Part shown: piece after piece, positions 25,174 through 37,459 of the stretch | How the letters are laid out: the number at the start of each line of letters is the position of its first letter | Position numbering within the stretch: position 1 is the first letter of the stretch | NCBI RefSeq assembly: GCF_963675165.1 | Contig: NC_087377.1 | Location: forward strand, 12,138,632-12,202,631 | Reading direction: 5' to 3' | Length of the DNA: 64,000 nt | From: Halichondria panicea | Taxonomy: Eukaryota; Porifera; Demospongiae; Suberitida; Halichondriidae | Notes under the pieces: model-generated | Seen by the model: only the letters and a program-made list of their open reading frames with translations | Told to the model about the DNA's origin: nothing | Databases searched by the model: none | Position numbers and translations under genes: made by a program

Positions 25174-27452
25174 TTACAGTCCAACTGGTCCATATGCTTG
25201 GTTAGTGTTCAGTTCAATCTCCTCTTTGGGTGACATCTCCTCATAAACAGGACCAGCTGGTACAGTGGGTCTTACGTTAGCTTGTCCATCAGCTGATGGG
25301 GAGTATACTGCTGCCTTCTTATGAGAGCAAAGATACATCACTAGGACTCCAGTGAGGAATCCAATGATCATAAGCAGAACTGCCGTGACAACCACACTAA
25401 CGGAAACAGCAATTCCAAGGTCAGTACCAGTGAATAGAGTTGGGGATTGAGCTGTATATAGGTGGTTCAATATAGATGTGAATACATGCAAGTAACGGAA
25501 ACACTAGCCTTTGCAGACAATTTCCCCTGGATTTTTGTCCCACTCTCCTGTAGCTAGACAGGTGACAGTCATTATTCCTTCAGAGAACAATCCATCGTCA
25601 CACTGAAAGGTCACTTGTGTACCAGGAGTAGCTGGTACTGAATGATCACTGATGGTGCCATTCCTTGGTGGGTACAGTTGAGTTGTGCACCTCATCGGAG
25701 GAGCTGGAATTATCGTGAGAAGTAAGCATATATACACTTACAAGCAAATTGACTCACGAGTTGTGGGGGGAGATTGGGTAAGTTGGCTACACTCAGTAGT
25801 CTCAGGATCTGGACTCCACATCAGTGTACTCTCACATGTAACCACTGTAACAGCAGATACATACCCAGCGTCACACTGGATGGTTACTATGGATTCTGGC
25901 AATCTGCTGGACACCTGTACAAAGGCTCTGTTTGTAGAGTTGGTCAACATAGGACAGCCGCCTGAGAGGAAATCAGAAATTAATGTGACTGTATGTGTGT
26001 TTAATAATATTGATACTTGGCAGCTTACCAATCAAAAAGTTATACTCAGCAGTTGTACTGTTCCCAGCACAGTTGGTAGCCACAACACTGACAGTGTAGT
26101 TCAAATTGTATTGAGCTGTCACAGTGACGGAGGTGGATGTGAGGACAGTAGCAGAGAGCTGGGCCAGAGGTGAAATAATCACTGTGTAGGTTCGATCACC
26201 AGTCTCAGTAGGAGGGTTCCAACCAACAGTTACACTAACTTTATTGGCTGAGCTACTCAGAATTGAGTCACTGAATCCATTTGGTGGTGTGTTAGCTGTA
26301 GAAAAGTATTATGCTTTGCAAAACTTGCTATGCATGCATATAATCTCACTTGCTGTCAGTATGGTTAGTTCTTCCCTCAACTCAGGCTGCAATAAAGAAA
26401 GACAACTAATAGTGATTCCCTCCACCGCAGGGAAACTCAAACTTGAGGTGATCACTGAACTGGTAGAATTAAACATGATAAATGTAACGGTGTACTGATC
26501 TCGTTGGAATGGAAGTTCTGTTATTCTATCAAGTATCAAGTCCCTTGTTGGATCAGGTACGTCCCATTCCAGCAAAGCCCCAGGCACTGTACAAGTGAGT
26601 GAGATCACATCTCCAGCACAGGGGGTCTCAGTGTAGTCACGAGTCAGACCACCTAGCACCAAGGGTACACCTTTAGGAAGGAGATCTAGAATCAGATTTA
26701 GATATTTGCAAACATAGACACTATAGACTCTAGTATAGGCAGGACACACACATTTATTTTCTCTCAATTTCAAGCTACCTTAATAACTATAATTATTCTC
26801 AGAAATCTGGGGAATTTGGATAACAACGTAAATGATCCAGTGCATGACGTTTTATTTCTTCAATCACGTATCTATACTAATATTATACAGTATCTACAGT
26901 TCAGGCCCTACTGTTAACAGTGAAGATGACCATCTATAGCCTTGGCAAAGCCGAAGAAAAATAGCTCATAGAGTGAAGTGTTACAACAAACCTACATCAA
27001 TTTTACTATTCTTTTGTGCAGCTATAGCTCTGCATGTGTACATGCATGCACACTGACTTATATGAATTTGTACTCTGATTGTTTGGATTAATGTTCAGTT
27101 GTACGGAACATGTTACAAGATAAGTTTGCACATGCGCAGCAAACAGTCAGTAGCCCTTTTTTCACTCAAGACTTGTGGAGGAGGCTAATTGCATCTCTGA
27201 TAAGCTAAAAGAAAATCTTCCCTCAGACTCCCTTACTTAATTCATCTTCCCCAATAGCCATTAATCCTACAGTCATATTCATTTGCAAAATAATGATTTC
27301 ATAAGATGAAACATGCAACGTGATTGTTCATTTGAGGGTACTTTCTCTCTGTTCTCACAATGAATATTAATACCTATACACTACAGTGACTTACCAACCA
27401 CTAAAACCCAAATAGTTCTAGATATAGCCTCAGCTTGTGTCATCAGAGTCAT
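25174..27452 (-). CDS. Gene E: divergent Ig-FN3-CCP2 transmembrane receptor
   Basis: Minus-strand exons: 27452-27395, 26685-26350, 26295-26029, 25961-25758, 25703-25509, 25451-25174. The total is 1338 nt, 445 residues plus stop. Leader MTLMTQAEAISRTIWVLVVG; Ig (20-131, GDVISLTCTVPG, LEWDV, ISCLSL); FN3 (132-220, VGWNPPTETGDRTYTV, NLNYTVSVVATNCAG); two CCP modules (221-288 and 289-353, each with four cysteines); TM (about 364-389); tail with HKKAAVYSPSADGQ, GPVYEEM and the invariant ending NQAYGPVGL. The intron after CCP2 has a GC rather than GT donor (AAAG/GCTAGT), yet the frame closes exactly. The ectodomain is far from genes B and C, while the tail is nearly the same. It is head-to-head with pseudogene D. 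Confidence 0.87.
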
Positions 27453-27655
27453 TATGAAGATGGGGAGGATCTAAAGGTTACTGTGACTGACTTGACTGAC
27501 CAGTTCACCATCAGATCTATAACCTATAGAAGGTAGAAGATGGGCTCTTTAATGTTTCTCTAGATCTAGACTACACCCACAAATTTAACACAAGCAATTT
27601 AGTGGTGTTTGTGTTCTTAAAATGTTATTGATCTAGATTCTGCAATAGATCTAAA
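27453..27655. promoter_or_regulatory. Shared divergent promoter of gene E and pseudogene D
   Basis: Only 203 bp separate the two start codons, which point away from each other. No clear TATA box was found. GATCTAGATTCTGCAATAGA lies just before the pseudogene D start. Bidirectional promoter activity is inferred from spacing alone. Confidence 0.4.
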
Positions 27656-29846
27656 ATGCAAGTAAAAGCAGTTACTATTATTCAGTTGTTTGCTGTTGCT
27701 GCAGGTAGGACTTAGGTATAATTGTGTGTTCATGCACTAGAACCTTGACTTTAGCTAAAATTATTTTTGTATGCAGCCACACTGACATCCACCTCCACTG
27801 TGTCCTGTCCTGATGACACTGTCACCTTCACCTGCACTCTGCCTGGTAGTGTCATACGATGGACGGTCACTTCTCCACAACTACAAGTATTCACCATAAC
27901 TTTAGACACCAGCAACATTGATGTCACACGAGGTAATCCAGCATTCCGTGGTGTTCTCACTGACTCCAGTGGAGGAATTAATGCTCACTGCCACTCTCAC
28001 CTCACTGTCTGAGGCCTCCATTGTAGAGGGTACTATGGTGGAGTGCTTGCATGGGAGCGAGCTCACGAGAGGGTCCTCATACCATCACTATGGCTGGTGA
28101 GTTGACTGCTCTTTGTTTTGTAACATTATATAAAAGTGTGGAACAAGTGATTAATATACCCACATGCAGATCCACCCTCACGTCCACTCAATTCAAGAGT
28201 ATCCTCCACTCTAAACCAACTCAGCTCCTCTATTATCACTCTGGACTAGGACCCTCCCTCCTCTACTGGTGGTGTGTCAGTCAGCTATGTCGTCACCATC
28301 TCCCCAACACCTCTCTCCGGGTCACCAGTCACCGTGGAGACCACCTCAGCACAGATATAACTGTTCCTACAACACTCCCTACAATATGACCATCAGAGCT
28401 GTCAACTGTGTTGGAATGAGTCAAGAGAGTTTAATTGAGGATATGAGTAAGCCATTTCATGGTCATATACAACAATCAGGTATACTTTTAACGCAGTTGT
28501 GTGTCCCACACCGTCTACTGCTGCTGGTGTGACCATCACCAACACACCTCTTGTCACTATTGGTGGATCCATGTTCACCTTCACTTGTAGTAGAGATAGT
28601 GAAGTGAGAACCTCAACCTGTGGCAGTAGCGGGTGGTCTCCTAACCCTGGGACCTTTGACTGCAGCAGTCCGATTACAGGTATCATATAGGGGCAATTAA
28701 CTCTCTAAAAGGAATCATATCCCCAAGTCAGCTGTGGTTCTCCTGCTGCACCGTCTAGAGGCAGTTTGGACATCAATGGTGGGACACCACCCTTCTCACT
28801 GGGTTCACAGGTAATCTATCGCTGTGATGAGGGACTGTTCCCTCCTGATGTGAGAACCAGTACATGCACTGATGTGGGGGATAGGGGAGAGTGGGTGGAC
28901 ACTCCTGGGAGCTTGGTGTGCATAGAGAGGCCAGGTGAAATGTAGTTGGGCCAAGCCAACTTCTAGGCAGGCCGGTAAAAAAATTCTGAAGAGTGGGAGT
29001 TTTTAGACTCTTAAATTGTTAGGCTTCCTAAACCACACTGAGTTTTATGGTAACCTTATGGAGTGGGTGGTTGTGGGTGTTTTTCTAGCAAAAAGTGACT
29101 CGCTTACATTCGTGAAGCGTGTAATTAAGTTGGCTTGGCCTTGTTCAGAGGATTTTTGATTTCCTTCATTCTATAATTTCTGTGAATTGTATTAGCTTAC
29201 GTACACCGCTTTCATTCCACACTTTCTTAACTATTCAATGGCAGGTTATTGGATGCTCGTGTTGAGCTGATTGAGATACAAACATGTACTCATAGTCATT
29301 ATCTGACCGTCCCTATAGTCAACTGCTCTCTTCCTCTTGAGCCCTGCAACGGTGGTATAGTGGACTATGAGAGGTGGTTGAACGAGATAGTGTCAGAGGG
29401 AACAGTGCTGACTTACCAGTGTGACAGTAGACTCTCACTGACTGGACCCAACAACGTCACTTGCACTAATGCTGGAGTCTGGAGCACAGAGCCTGAGGCA
29501 ATCATTTGTGTACTTATAACTGAAGGTGATGAGCTTTGTAATTGTTTGCTATCTACTATATATCCCATCTCACAGTTTCTACTGTCGCTCCTTTGTTCTC
29601 CACTTCTGCAACTGTCGCTATCAGTGTGGTCATCACTTTCATTGTCACTCTAGTCATTGGATTCCTCACTGGGCTCCTAGTGATGCATGTTTTCTCTCGT
29701 AAGAAGACGGTGTACTTCCCGGCAACTGAAGGACAAGCTAACGTAGGACCCACTATACACTAGCTGGTCCTGTTTATGAAGAGGTGTCACCCACAGAGGA
29801 GATTGAACTGAACACTAACCAGGCGTATGGACCAGTAGGACTGTGA
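27656..29846 (+). pseudogene. Pseudogene D: Ig-FN3-CCP3-TM receptor
   Basis: Exons: leader 27656-27704 (MQVKAVTIIQLFAVAA), Ig 27777-28096, FN3 28170-28446, CCP1 28497-28679, CCP2 about 28719-28934, CCP3 29319-29525, TM/tail 29576-29846. Breaks: two 4-base insertions in the Ig exon (27978-27981 and near 28050), an in-frame TAG in FN3 where relatives have the codon for W (LD*DPPSS, near 28248), a lost AG before CCP2 (the intron end reads ATCAT), and a 2-base insertion in the tail that creates a stop at 29761. CCP1, CCP3 and the TM segment stay open. The intron before CCP3 carries a TIR element. It lies next to gene E, head-to-head. Confidence 0.85.
28946..29142. mobile_element. Small TIR element in pseudogene D intron
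   Basis: The ends GGCCAAGCCAACTT and AAGTTGGCTTGGCC are inverted copies about 195 bp apart. The same intron in genes B and C lacks this sequence, so it is an insertion. The target duplication is not clear. Confidence 0.7.
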
Positions 29847-30577
29847 ACCTCGTTCACTCTTTATTTTAATATTCAATAGCAATAAAACTTTCATTATTAT
29901 ACCGTGGTTTTTCTGACTTCCTCAATCGAGTAATAAAATCTTTTGAACCAAACTCGAAAGTTGTTATAACTACGGTGCATGTGTGGTAGTATGTGCATTA
30001 TATATACCCTATAGCTTTCAATAATCTATTGCAGCTTTCATTACAATGTAAACAATACATGTAGCACTGCATCTGTTCACATAACAAAGAGTAAGAAAAA
30101 CAACAGAATTTATTGTCAGACTTGTCCAGATTCCTGCAGCAAATATAAATCACAGCACATAAAGCATTTTAAATTATTATTAACGAGTCTCGCTATGTTT
30201 TGCTTCACTCAAACAGTATTAGATGGTACATGTATCATAAGAGGTTTTAGTTTTTTGACAATGAACCCACACTCATTACAGTAGACTATCGTTAATCCGG
30301 CCACCCTTAGGACAGTGCAGCTTGGCCGGTTAGTTACAATAGCCGTGGCTTAAAACTTAGTGGTGGAAAAGGGGGAGAGAGTGGGTGGAGCAACAAGGAT
30401 AAATAGTGGTGGAGAGAGTGGCTGAAGTGACCGAATGTACATAATTATAGGTAAAGTCATCCTAAACCTAAACTTAAAGCAGGGCTTTGAGTTTAATGTT
30501 CATATATAATAATATAAATAATAATAATAGAAACTGTTATGCAGTAAACAACTATAGATATCATTACGCAGACTCAC
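29847..30577. other. Intergenic, 3' of pseudogene D
   Basis: GTGGTTTTTCTGACTTCCTC at 29904-29923 again matches the B/C promoter composite, suggesting a promoter copy left from a tandem duplication. A transposon-end-like sequence (CAGTAGACTATCGTTAATCC) lies at 30281-30300. No exons were seen. Confidence 0.45.
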
Positions 30578-31795
30578 GTTGGATCATGTTGTTCTATTCT
30601 CCCTCTGAGGATCATTCTCCCCAGAAGCTGACAGAGTGAGGTGAGACAGTCCACTCCAGCAGACTGCACTAGGGCATTGTCACTGCTCTGTGACATGGGT
30701 GGAGGGAGATGCATGTAAATTAATAACTGGAGTGTATACATTACATATTGAAATTGTTTAAACAATGGACACAAAAGTGTTTTGGAGCAAACGTTAACCT
30801 GTGCTATTGTAAATAATGTCTTCTATACGTTCTATACAGTCTCATTAATATAGTGTTAGAGCGACATTGAACGCACTCAAAGAAATGATCATGAAAGAGA
30901 AAGAGAGTATTAGAGCAACATTGAACACATGCACTCAAAATAAATGTAGCGTACAACAAAAATACAAATACAAATACAAGCAATTAAATGTTCTGTGCAA
31001 TCCACTACTCTGTTTCAGTGAAGCACTTTACTGTAGTGACGACCATTGCCTATTCACCTCGGAAAAAGTGGTCAGGTTGAAACCTGACTAACCTGACTGG
31101 TGGCTACGGCCCTGCACTACTCTGTTTCAGTGAAGCACTGGTGTCTAAGAAATTTCAACCCATACACTTGTACTATCACTAAAGCAACTGGAGAGTTTAT
31201 ATCTTACTTATCTCACCCGTTTGAGCAGTGTCTCCAGGAGGTTGATGTGTTGAGGGTAGTGTCTGTGTTGTAGTGTCTCAGCACAGAGGAGGAGGAGGGA
31301 GGACACTCGGTCACCACACCCACTTACATCACTCAGCTCTCCAAGCAGGAGAATGAAACTGGAGAGGGGGGTACAAGATTAGTAAAACTGCCTCAATTTA
31401 CATCACACAACACATTCACAAGCTGTACTCAACCCTTGGATCCACTAGTGACCAGTGACCACCACCTTTATACCACATGCACATGTACAAAGTACCTTAT
31501 CAAACACATCTTTGTACATGATCAGTACACCTAATCTACACAACATCAACATACCTTTATCCCATACCCCACTACACCCTCAATCACATAGCATATCCAC
31601 ACATATCACACACCCTCACCCTTCACTCTTCTCCTACAGCTCTCCCAGCTTGTGATAGTGTGAGTCCATACATCCTCCCTTCCTCATTTTGGGGGCCAGG
31701 GAACCACACGAGTACATCTGCTGGTCTGGATTGTCATGAATACGATGCACCACGCCAAATACAGCCGGTCCATGATCAATATCAGAGGAGCTGAG
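30578..31795 (-). pseudogene. HEAT-like gene fragment, copy 2
   Basis: Minus-strand exon-like blocks: about 31795-31670 (SSDIDHGPAVFGVVHRI, then QQMYSCGSLAPKM), about 31362-31219 (LLLGELSDVSGCGDRVSSL, then HYPQHINLLETLLK) and about 30690-30578 (NALVQSAGVDCLTSLCQLLG). Each is bounded by plausible AG and GT sites. They look like helical-repeat segments but I cannot name the family. Parts recur at 35.5-36.3 kb and 34.2-34.45 kb. Whether this is a live gene with missing exons or a duplicated fragment cannot be told by eye. Confidence 0.42.
31490..31635. repeat. Segmental repeat, three local copies
   Basis: A block with GATCAGTACACCTAATCTAC and ATACCTTTATCCCATACC, then CACTACACCCTCAATCACAT, occurs here and again at about 33705-33815 and 34217-34355. 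In the third copy it is followed by a truncated version of the 31.65-31.8 kb exon-like block. This points to duplication of the HEAT-like gene region. Confidence 0.75.
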
Positions 31796-31876
31796 GAATG
31801 GGGAGGAAGAACAGTAATTGAATAATAAATTGCTTCTAATCCCAAAATGTATACTGACTATAATTATACATACTCA

Positions 31877-31990
31877 CTAGCCTCAGGAGTTCCTTTGCCA
31901 TGCAGTTGATCCTATCTTACATGGTCTGCCAGCTCCTCTAGGTTAATTAATTGGTCTTCCAGAGTAATTAACTCTTCATCATCCATTAAT
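31877..31990 (-). pseudogene. Death-domain C-terminal exon relic 1
   Basis: The minus strand reads LEELADH, then AKELLRL before a GTGAG donor, matching the second Death exon of gene F (WRELAGHL, EEQLAKELI). Frame breaks and a stop lie between the two motifs. Confidence 0.5.
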
Positions 31991-32766
31991 AGTCAATCAA
32001 GCAGCTGCAATGAGACAAAACAGGTGGTAAAGATCCACTACACAATAAACATCAAGTGAGACAGGGATTTAGCTCTGATAAAGGGTCATGCAATCTATAA
32101 CCATTATTTGATGGACATAAATGATAAAGGGTCATGCAATGTACATAATCATTACTGGTTGGCTGGTCTCTGGGAGGAACTCCCTCATAACCACGGAGGC
32201 TGACATACACAAAATATGCTCATGTAAATTGTATCTAGAAAGTGAAAGCACTAGCGAATGCAGTGATGTCATTGTAATGACGTAATAAAACGTCTCATGC
32301 TTCACATGGAGGCTAGGTATCACTGGTCAACTATAGACATGGTTCAAACACTAATAGACAACACTTCATGGCAATTGGTAGAAGAGCTTCCTCCCCTCTA
32401 CGAGTTTTGCATGTATCTGGTGTTCCTCAAGTTAAGGAAGCATCTTGGGGCCTATGCTTTTCTTAGTCTATATCAATGATCTACCAGAAAAATTAACTTT
32501 GAAACTTGTGCAGATGATGCCAAACTAGTTGCCCCCAATAACGTCTTGCAGTGATCATACAATTATACTATTTTCGTTTATCTATGGTCCGTCCAACAAA
32601 GGGAAACCAAGTTTATCCTAGGAGGCTACATGTCCCAGAACAACAGACTACAAAACTCGCCTCACTAAACTCAATATGCTCCATGGTTTGAGCTCCAAGA
32701 CATTAGTGAAGTGTCTTAAATATACCCGCCAGATAATGTAGAGCTGAGTACACGTCTATGTACTCA

Positions 32767-32915
32767 CCTCCAATCTAGTTCGTAGCTGGTCAAGACCAAT
32801 TGCTCCTCTCCGAGATGATCAGTCAGCTCCTTCCATGTTGAGCAACTCTTCATCCATTGGTAAATCACTCCCATTAAGCATCCAGCATTGTCATTGCAAC
32901 ACGTATCTTCAATCT
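32767..32915 (-). pseudogene. Death-domain C-terminal exon relic 2
   Basis: The minus strand reads IEDTCCNDNAGCLMGVIYQW, then MKSCSTWKELTDHLGEEQL, and ends at a GTGAG donor. It is collinear with the second Death exon of gene F (IEDSCGVNHGGCLTEVIDQW). The frame is open, so it could still be a usable exon, but no matching first half was found nearby. Confidence 0.55.
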
Positions 32916-32979
32916 ATAGTGGTCCAGGAGAAAATGAGATTAAAGTGGGTAGTATGATTAAATTAACTAATAACGTATT

Positions 32980-35100
32980 TATTACTAGCACTTATACATT
33001 GCAAGTATAAAGCTTAAGGTGTGACAAAACAATGGTTAATCACATCAGCACAATGTAACAGGATTGCAAAATAAAACCACAGCCAGCTAGGTTCATAATA
33101 CAGTCAAAGGTTTCTTACTGGGTATGTGTAGTGTAAATTGTTTTTGCGTTAGAATAATGAGCACGTCTTTTCTCCACATACAAAAACAAACAAGTAACAA
33201 TCTTGACAACATCAACAAATATATAGTAAATTATCAGTACAGGCACTAATCATGTTCAGTGCTGTTAGTCAGGAGACTCTATGATGAGGAATTGGAGGAT
33301 ACACAATCTTTGACCAGCCAAGTCCATGAGCTACTGAAGGCACACGTAATGAAACCACTCAAAGTAGGCAATGAAATAGCAAATCTAAGATCCACTCACC
33401 ACTTTTGGTACAGACTTTAAGAGTGGACAAGTAATAACAAAAAACAGATGGTAAAGATCTGCTAGAGACGATAAACATTAACAATGACGACGCATGTCCA
33501 GCCTCCTCTGTATTTCAGTGAAGCACTGGTGTCTAAGAAATTTCAAACCATACACTAGCTAGCTATCAATCACTAAAGCAACTGGAGAGCTACTTTCATA
33601 TCTTGCCTCAATTTACACATTCACAAGCTGTACTCAACACTTAGACACTTGGATCTTTGTGTATACCACATGCACATCTACAAAAGTAAGTGACCCCTTA
33701 TCACACACATGATCAGTACACCTAATCTACAACATCAACATACCTTTATCCCATACCCCACTACACCCTCAATCACATAGCATATCCACACACACCACAC
33801 ACCCTCATCTAGTAGAGCCTTGCAGTTCTCTTCTCACTCTTGCAGCTACCAATAGCTAGCGTTCTAGTGCAGAGCTAACTACTTAGTAGAGTGGCAACAC
33901 TCCATGGACAAGTTTTGCTACACACTCTTCTGAAAAGGCTGCAATGGCATTCCAAGCAAAAGTAGGCATAACTCGAGAACGAAGCATTATATTGCAATCC
34001 ACTAATTAAAATCCAAGTAAACATGACTAGAAGCCTATAGAAACTCATACTTACAGTTCATTGATCCTTGAGCAGCTATATAGCAGTCTACACACACAAA
34101 CACACTACCATATACCTCGCTTGCACATGCGCACCGATGCATAATTATTATACTCCGCCTCAATTTACATGACACAACACATTCACAAGCTGTACTCAAC
34201 AATTGGACACTGTGTTACCCTTATCAAACACATCTTTGTACATGATCAGTACACCTAATCTACACAACATCAACATACCTTTATCCCATACCTCACTACA
34301 CCCTCAATCACATAGCACATCCACACACAACACACACCCTTACCCCTCACTCTTCTCCCACGGCTCTCCTGGCTTGTGATGGTGTGAGTCCATACATCCT
34401 CCCCTCAGGATCAATACCAGAGGATCTAAGGAAGGAGCAGAAGAATATAATTCACCTGATTTGCTTCTTACGACACAACATCAAAGAATATTACACAATC
34501 TTTCAAACAGCTGTTCAGATAGTAACATGGTCAAAAGAGCTTTAAGCGCTCAATGTACAACAATATTGATTGCCAAGCAGCAGCTTACAAGGTTAGAGAA
34601 AGAGATAGAGAAACTTTGAGTGCTGTCAGGAGTGCATGAATATTCATGCACTCCTAGACTGGTACATGGTGCTGTACATACAAGATGGAGATAAGACAAG
34701 GAATGTAGTGGTCACCCACAACTTGGTGATCTGTTACAGAACACAAAAGGATTCGGAAGGTGATATAATATTATACCGTAGTGAAAAAAATTTGTGATAC
34801 ACTCCACACTAGCTAAACTGTAACATAATTGCAAAATAAAACTAACCAGTTAGGTCTCATAATACAGTGCAACTATCTTCAAAGGTTTCTTAATGGAGCT
34901 TTCATACTTGTAGTGTTGTTTTCACACGGTCAGCTAGTGAACAAATTAGAAAATAACTATTCTCCACACACAATGAATGAGCTGAGCAAACAATACAATC
35001 TTAACAGTTACACGTCAAATTATCAGCACAGCCTATATAATCTAGCTAGCTGTACAGTGTCTCACCATATATAGGCCTTGGTGACGTTGGTGAGAGCAGC
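32980..35100. repeat. Duplicated intergenic sequence without a gene
   Basis: It holds copies of the segmental repeat (33705-33815, 34217-34445) and part of the dispersed repeat with CTACACACACA and GCTTGCACATGCGCACCGA (about 33820-34150, also at 8600-8690). No supported exon was found. Confidence 0.5.
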
Positions 35101-35546
35101 AGCTTTCCCTTGTCTAACTGAGGGTATGCCCAAGGTTGGCAAAGAATAGTGTGAACAGTTCATCTAGCCACGATCTGAGGAGACCAGCAGTCACTCAGTT
35201 ACAAGTCACTAACAAAGCTCCAAATCAAAAACTTAATACAATAGTTATAATTATAGTGTAGTGATATCTACAGATAAAGGAAGTGAGAGCACAGTGCCAT
35301 ACACTTGATTGAATAAAAGTTGACAGATAAGCTTTTTGGATTGTCACTAATCAATTAACATGGCAATTGTACTAAAATTAGTTACAGTGTTTTTCTCTTC
35401 TTGGAAGCATCTCAGGAAGTTACCACAGGCGACTAAAGAAGGGGGCGGGATATGAACTGATTTAAGTTGTTGGCCTAAGTCATAATTATTATTTATACAA
35501 GCCTAGGTCATGTAGCTACGTATTATTATAGTCAATGACTCACATT

Positions 35547-36587
35547 GGATTGTGTTGTTCTATTCTCCCTCTGAGGATCATTCTCCCCAGCAGCTGATAG
35601 AAGAGTGAGGTGAGACAGTCCACTTCAGCAGACTGCACCAGGCATTGTCACTGCTCTGAGGGGTGGGGGGGGGTACATGTAATTAAGTGGAGTATGCAGA
35701 TCTCGTTATCCATTGAAATAACGGAAACAAGGACAGAGCAACATTGAACACTCAAAGTAGTTAGATACATGTAGTCACAGTACAATTACACAAATACAAG
35801 AAAATGTTCTGTGGAACCTACTTTGAAAGTTTCTTACAGTGTCCGCTTTTGAGGAAATTTAGGTGATCTAGCTGGCTAAGAAATTTCAACCCATGCTAGC
35901 TATCGATAGTACAACATACGTACATCACTAAATTAACTTTATAGACTTAAGAGATTATATAAATAGGGTCACCACAAGAGGACGCCCGACATATGTGCGC
36001 CTGGATATTATCACACAATGACATCAATGTACTGAACTTATAGTGATTCGTGCACGCATGTCAGACCTCCACTGGGGTCATACTGAATGACAAAATGAGT
36101 ATATCACAAAACATAATTCAACTACTTTTATATCTTTCTCATCTCACCAGTTTGAGCAGTGTCTCCAGGAGGTTGATGTGTTGAGGATAGTGTCTGTGTT
36201 GTAGTGTCTCAGCACAGAGGGGGAGGAGGGAGGACACTCGGTCAACACACCTACAAGTAGTAGAATGAAACTGGAGGGGGTTTACAAGATTAGATTTGGT
36301 TAAAATTGCTATTACGTAAACTCTGCAGTGCCTTGATTTACACCACACAAAACATTCACAAGCTCATGCACCTATGTATATAAGAAATCTCTTGTGTACA
36401 TTGGCATATTTACCACAACATCACATAAGCATGTATGTACCCTTATCACAAACACTTATGTACATAATATATAAGCTAGCATACCTTTATCCCCATACCC
36501 CACTACACCATAAAGTTCCACACATTGTCATGGAGACACTACAACAGTATGCTCACCAGTCGTCTCACGTACGGTTTCAGACAATCC

Positions 36588-36650
<63 letters not shown>

Positions 36651-37160
36651 GTGTGTGGTGGGTGGTTGAAGCTGTAATGTGTAAACATACTGATTATATC
36701 TGCTATTAATACTGAACACATGATACCGGACTTTAGGGGATATGGTTACACAGGCACAACTATCACATGACCACCCACTCACCTTAGTGCCCAGCTCTGC
36801 AGTACAGATGCAGGCTGCCTCACTGCATGGTTGGACGCCTGGCTCTGGGAGATGTAGAAGCCAACCTGGTTTGGATTACTGAGCTCTGTATATATTTTTA
36901 TATGTGTGCTACTGAAGACCCCCAAAAGTAGTATTTTCCTACACAAACGTGGCTCTGGGATATGTATGACTATATACCTGCACAGCATCACAACAATTTA
37001 GTTATTATAGATTCGGCTAGCTCGTCTAATGTTTTGTTCTAAACACAGAAACTCACCACTTTGTGGATGTGCTGCTCTACCAGCTGCACTCCCCTGGTCT
37101 GTGTGACCGCCCTCCAGGTCTTGAGAGTAGATCCTCACACCCTCAGCCACATAGTACCTG
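35547..37160 (-). pseudogene. HEAT-like gene fragment, copy 3
   Basis: Minus-strand blocks in order: about 37157-37060 (VTQTRGVQLVEQHIHKV), about 36867-36784 (FYISQSQASNHAV, then AELGTK), about 36585-36556 (CLKPYVRRL), about 36272-36149 (DRVSSLLPLCAETL, then HYPQHINLLETLLK) and about 35660-35547 (similar to NALVQSAGVDCL of copy 2 but shifted by a missing base). This is the most complete set and gives the exon order of the parent gene. The first block has a frameshift compared with copy 1. The mixture suggests partial duplicates. Confidence 0.42.
36591..36656. repeat. (GT)n microsatellite
   Basis: A run of about 30 TG units with one C interruption. ORFs on both strands here are pure repeat and not genes. 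Confidence 0.95.
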
Positions 37161-37459
37161 AGGGGAGGGAGAGATAGTGAAACACAGTGAATAATAAACA
37201 AAGAACCCTCAGAGAAATGAGACACTGTAATAATAAAGACAGTGCGTCCGTCCCGAAATTTCCTACTCAAACTATATTACCTCCAAACAAAGGAAAACCT
37301 CTCTATCATATCAAGTGCCGTAAATATCTAGACAGAACAAAAGTAAATGGTAAGTATCAGTCAACCAATATTTCTGTACTAGGGTGGGTAGATTTGGTAA
37401 TTAAAGACTTCAGAATCGATAATAAGCAACAATCACACTGAGCCAAAACAGATGGTAAA

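Noticed and set aside
12761..29846. Frame breaks in A and D being sequencing errors
   Set aside because: Genes B, C and E in the same stretch have clean frames and splice sites, and pseudogenes A and D have several independent kinds of damage including an insertion with target duplication, so true pseudogenes are more likely.
36374..36709. ORF with a long Cys-Val run
   Set aside because: Translation of the (GT)n microsatellite.
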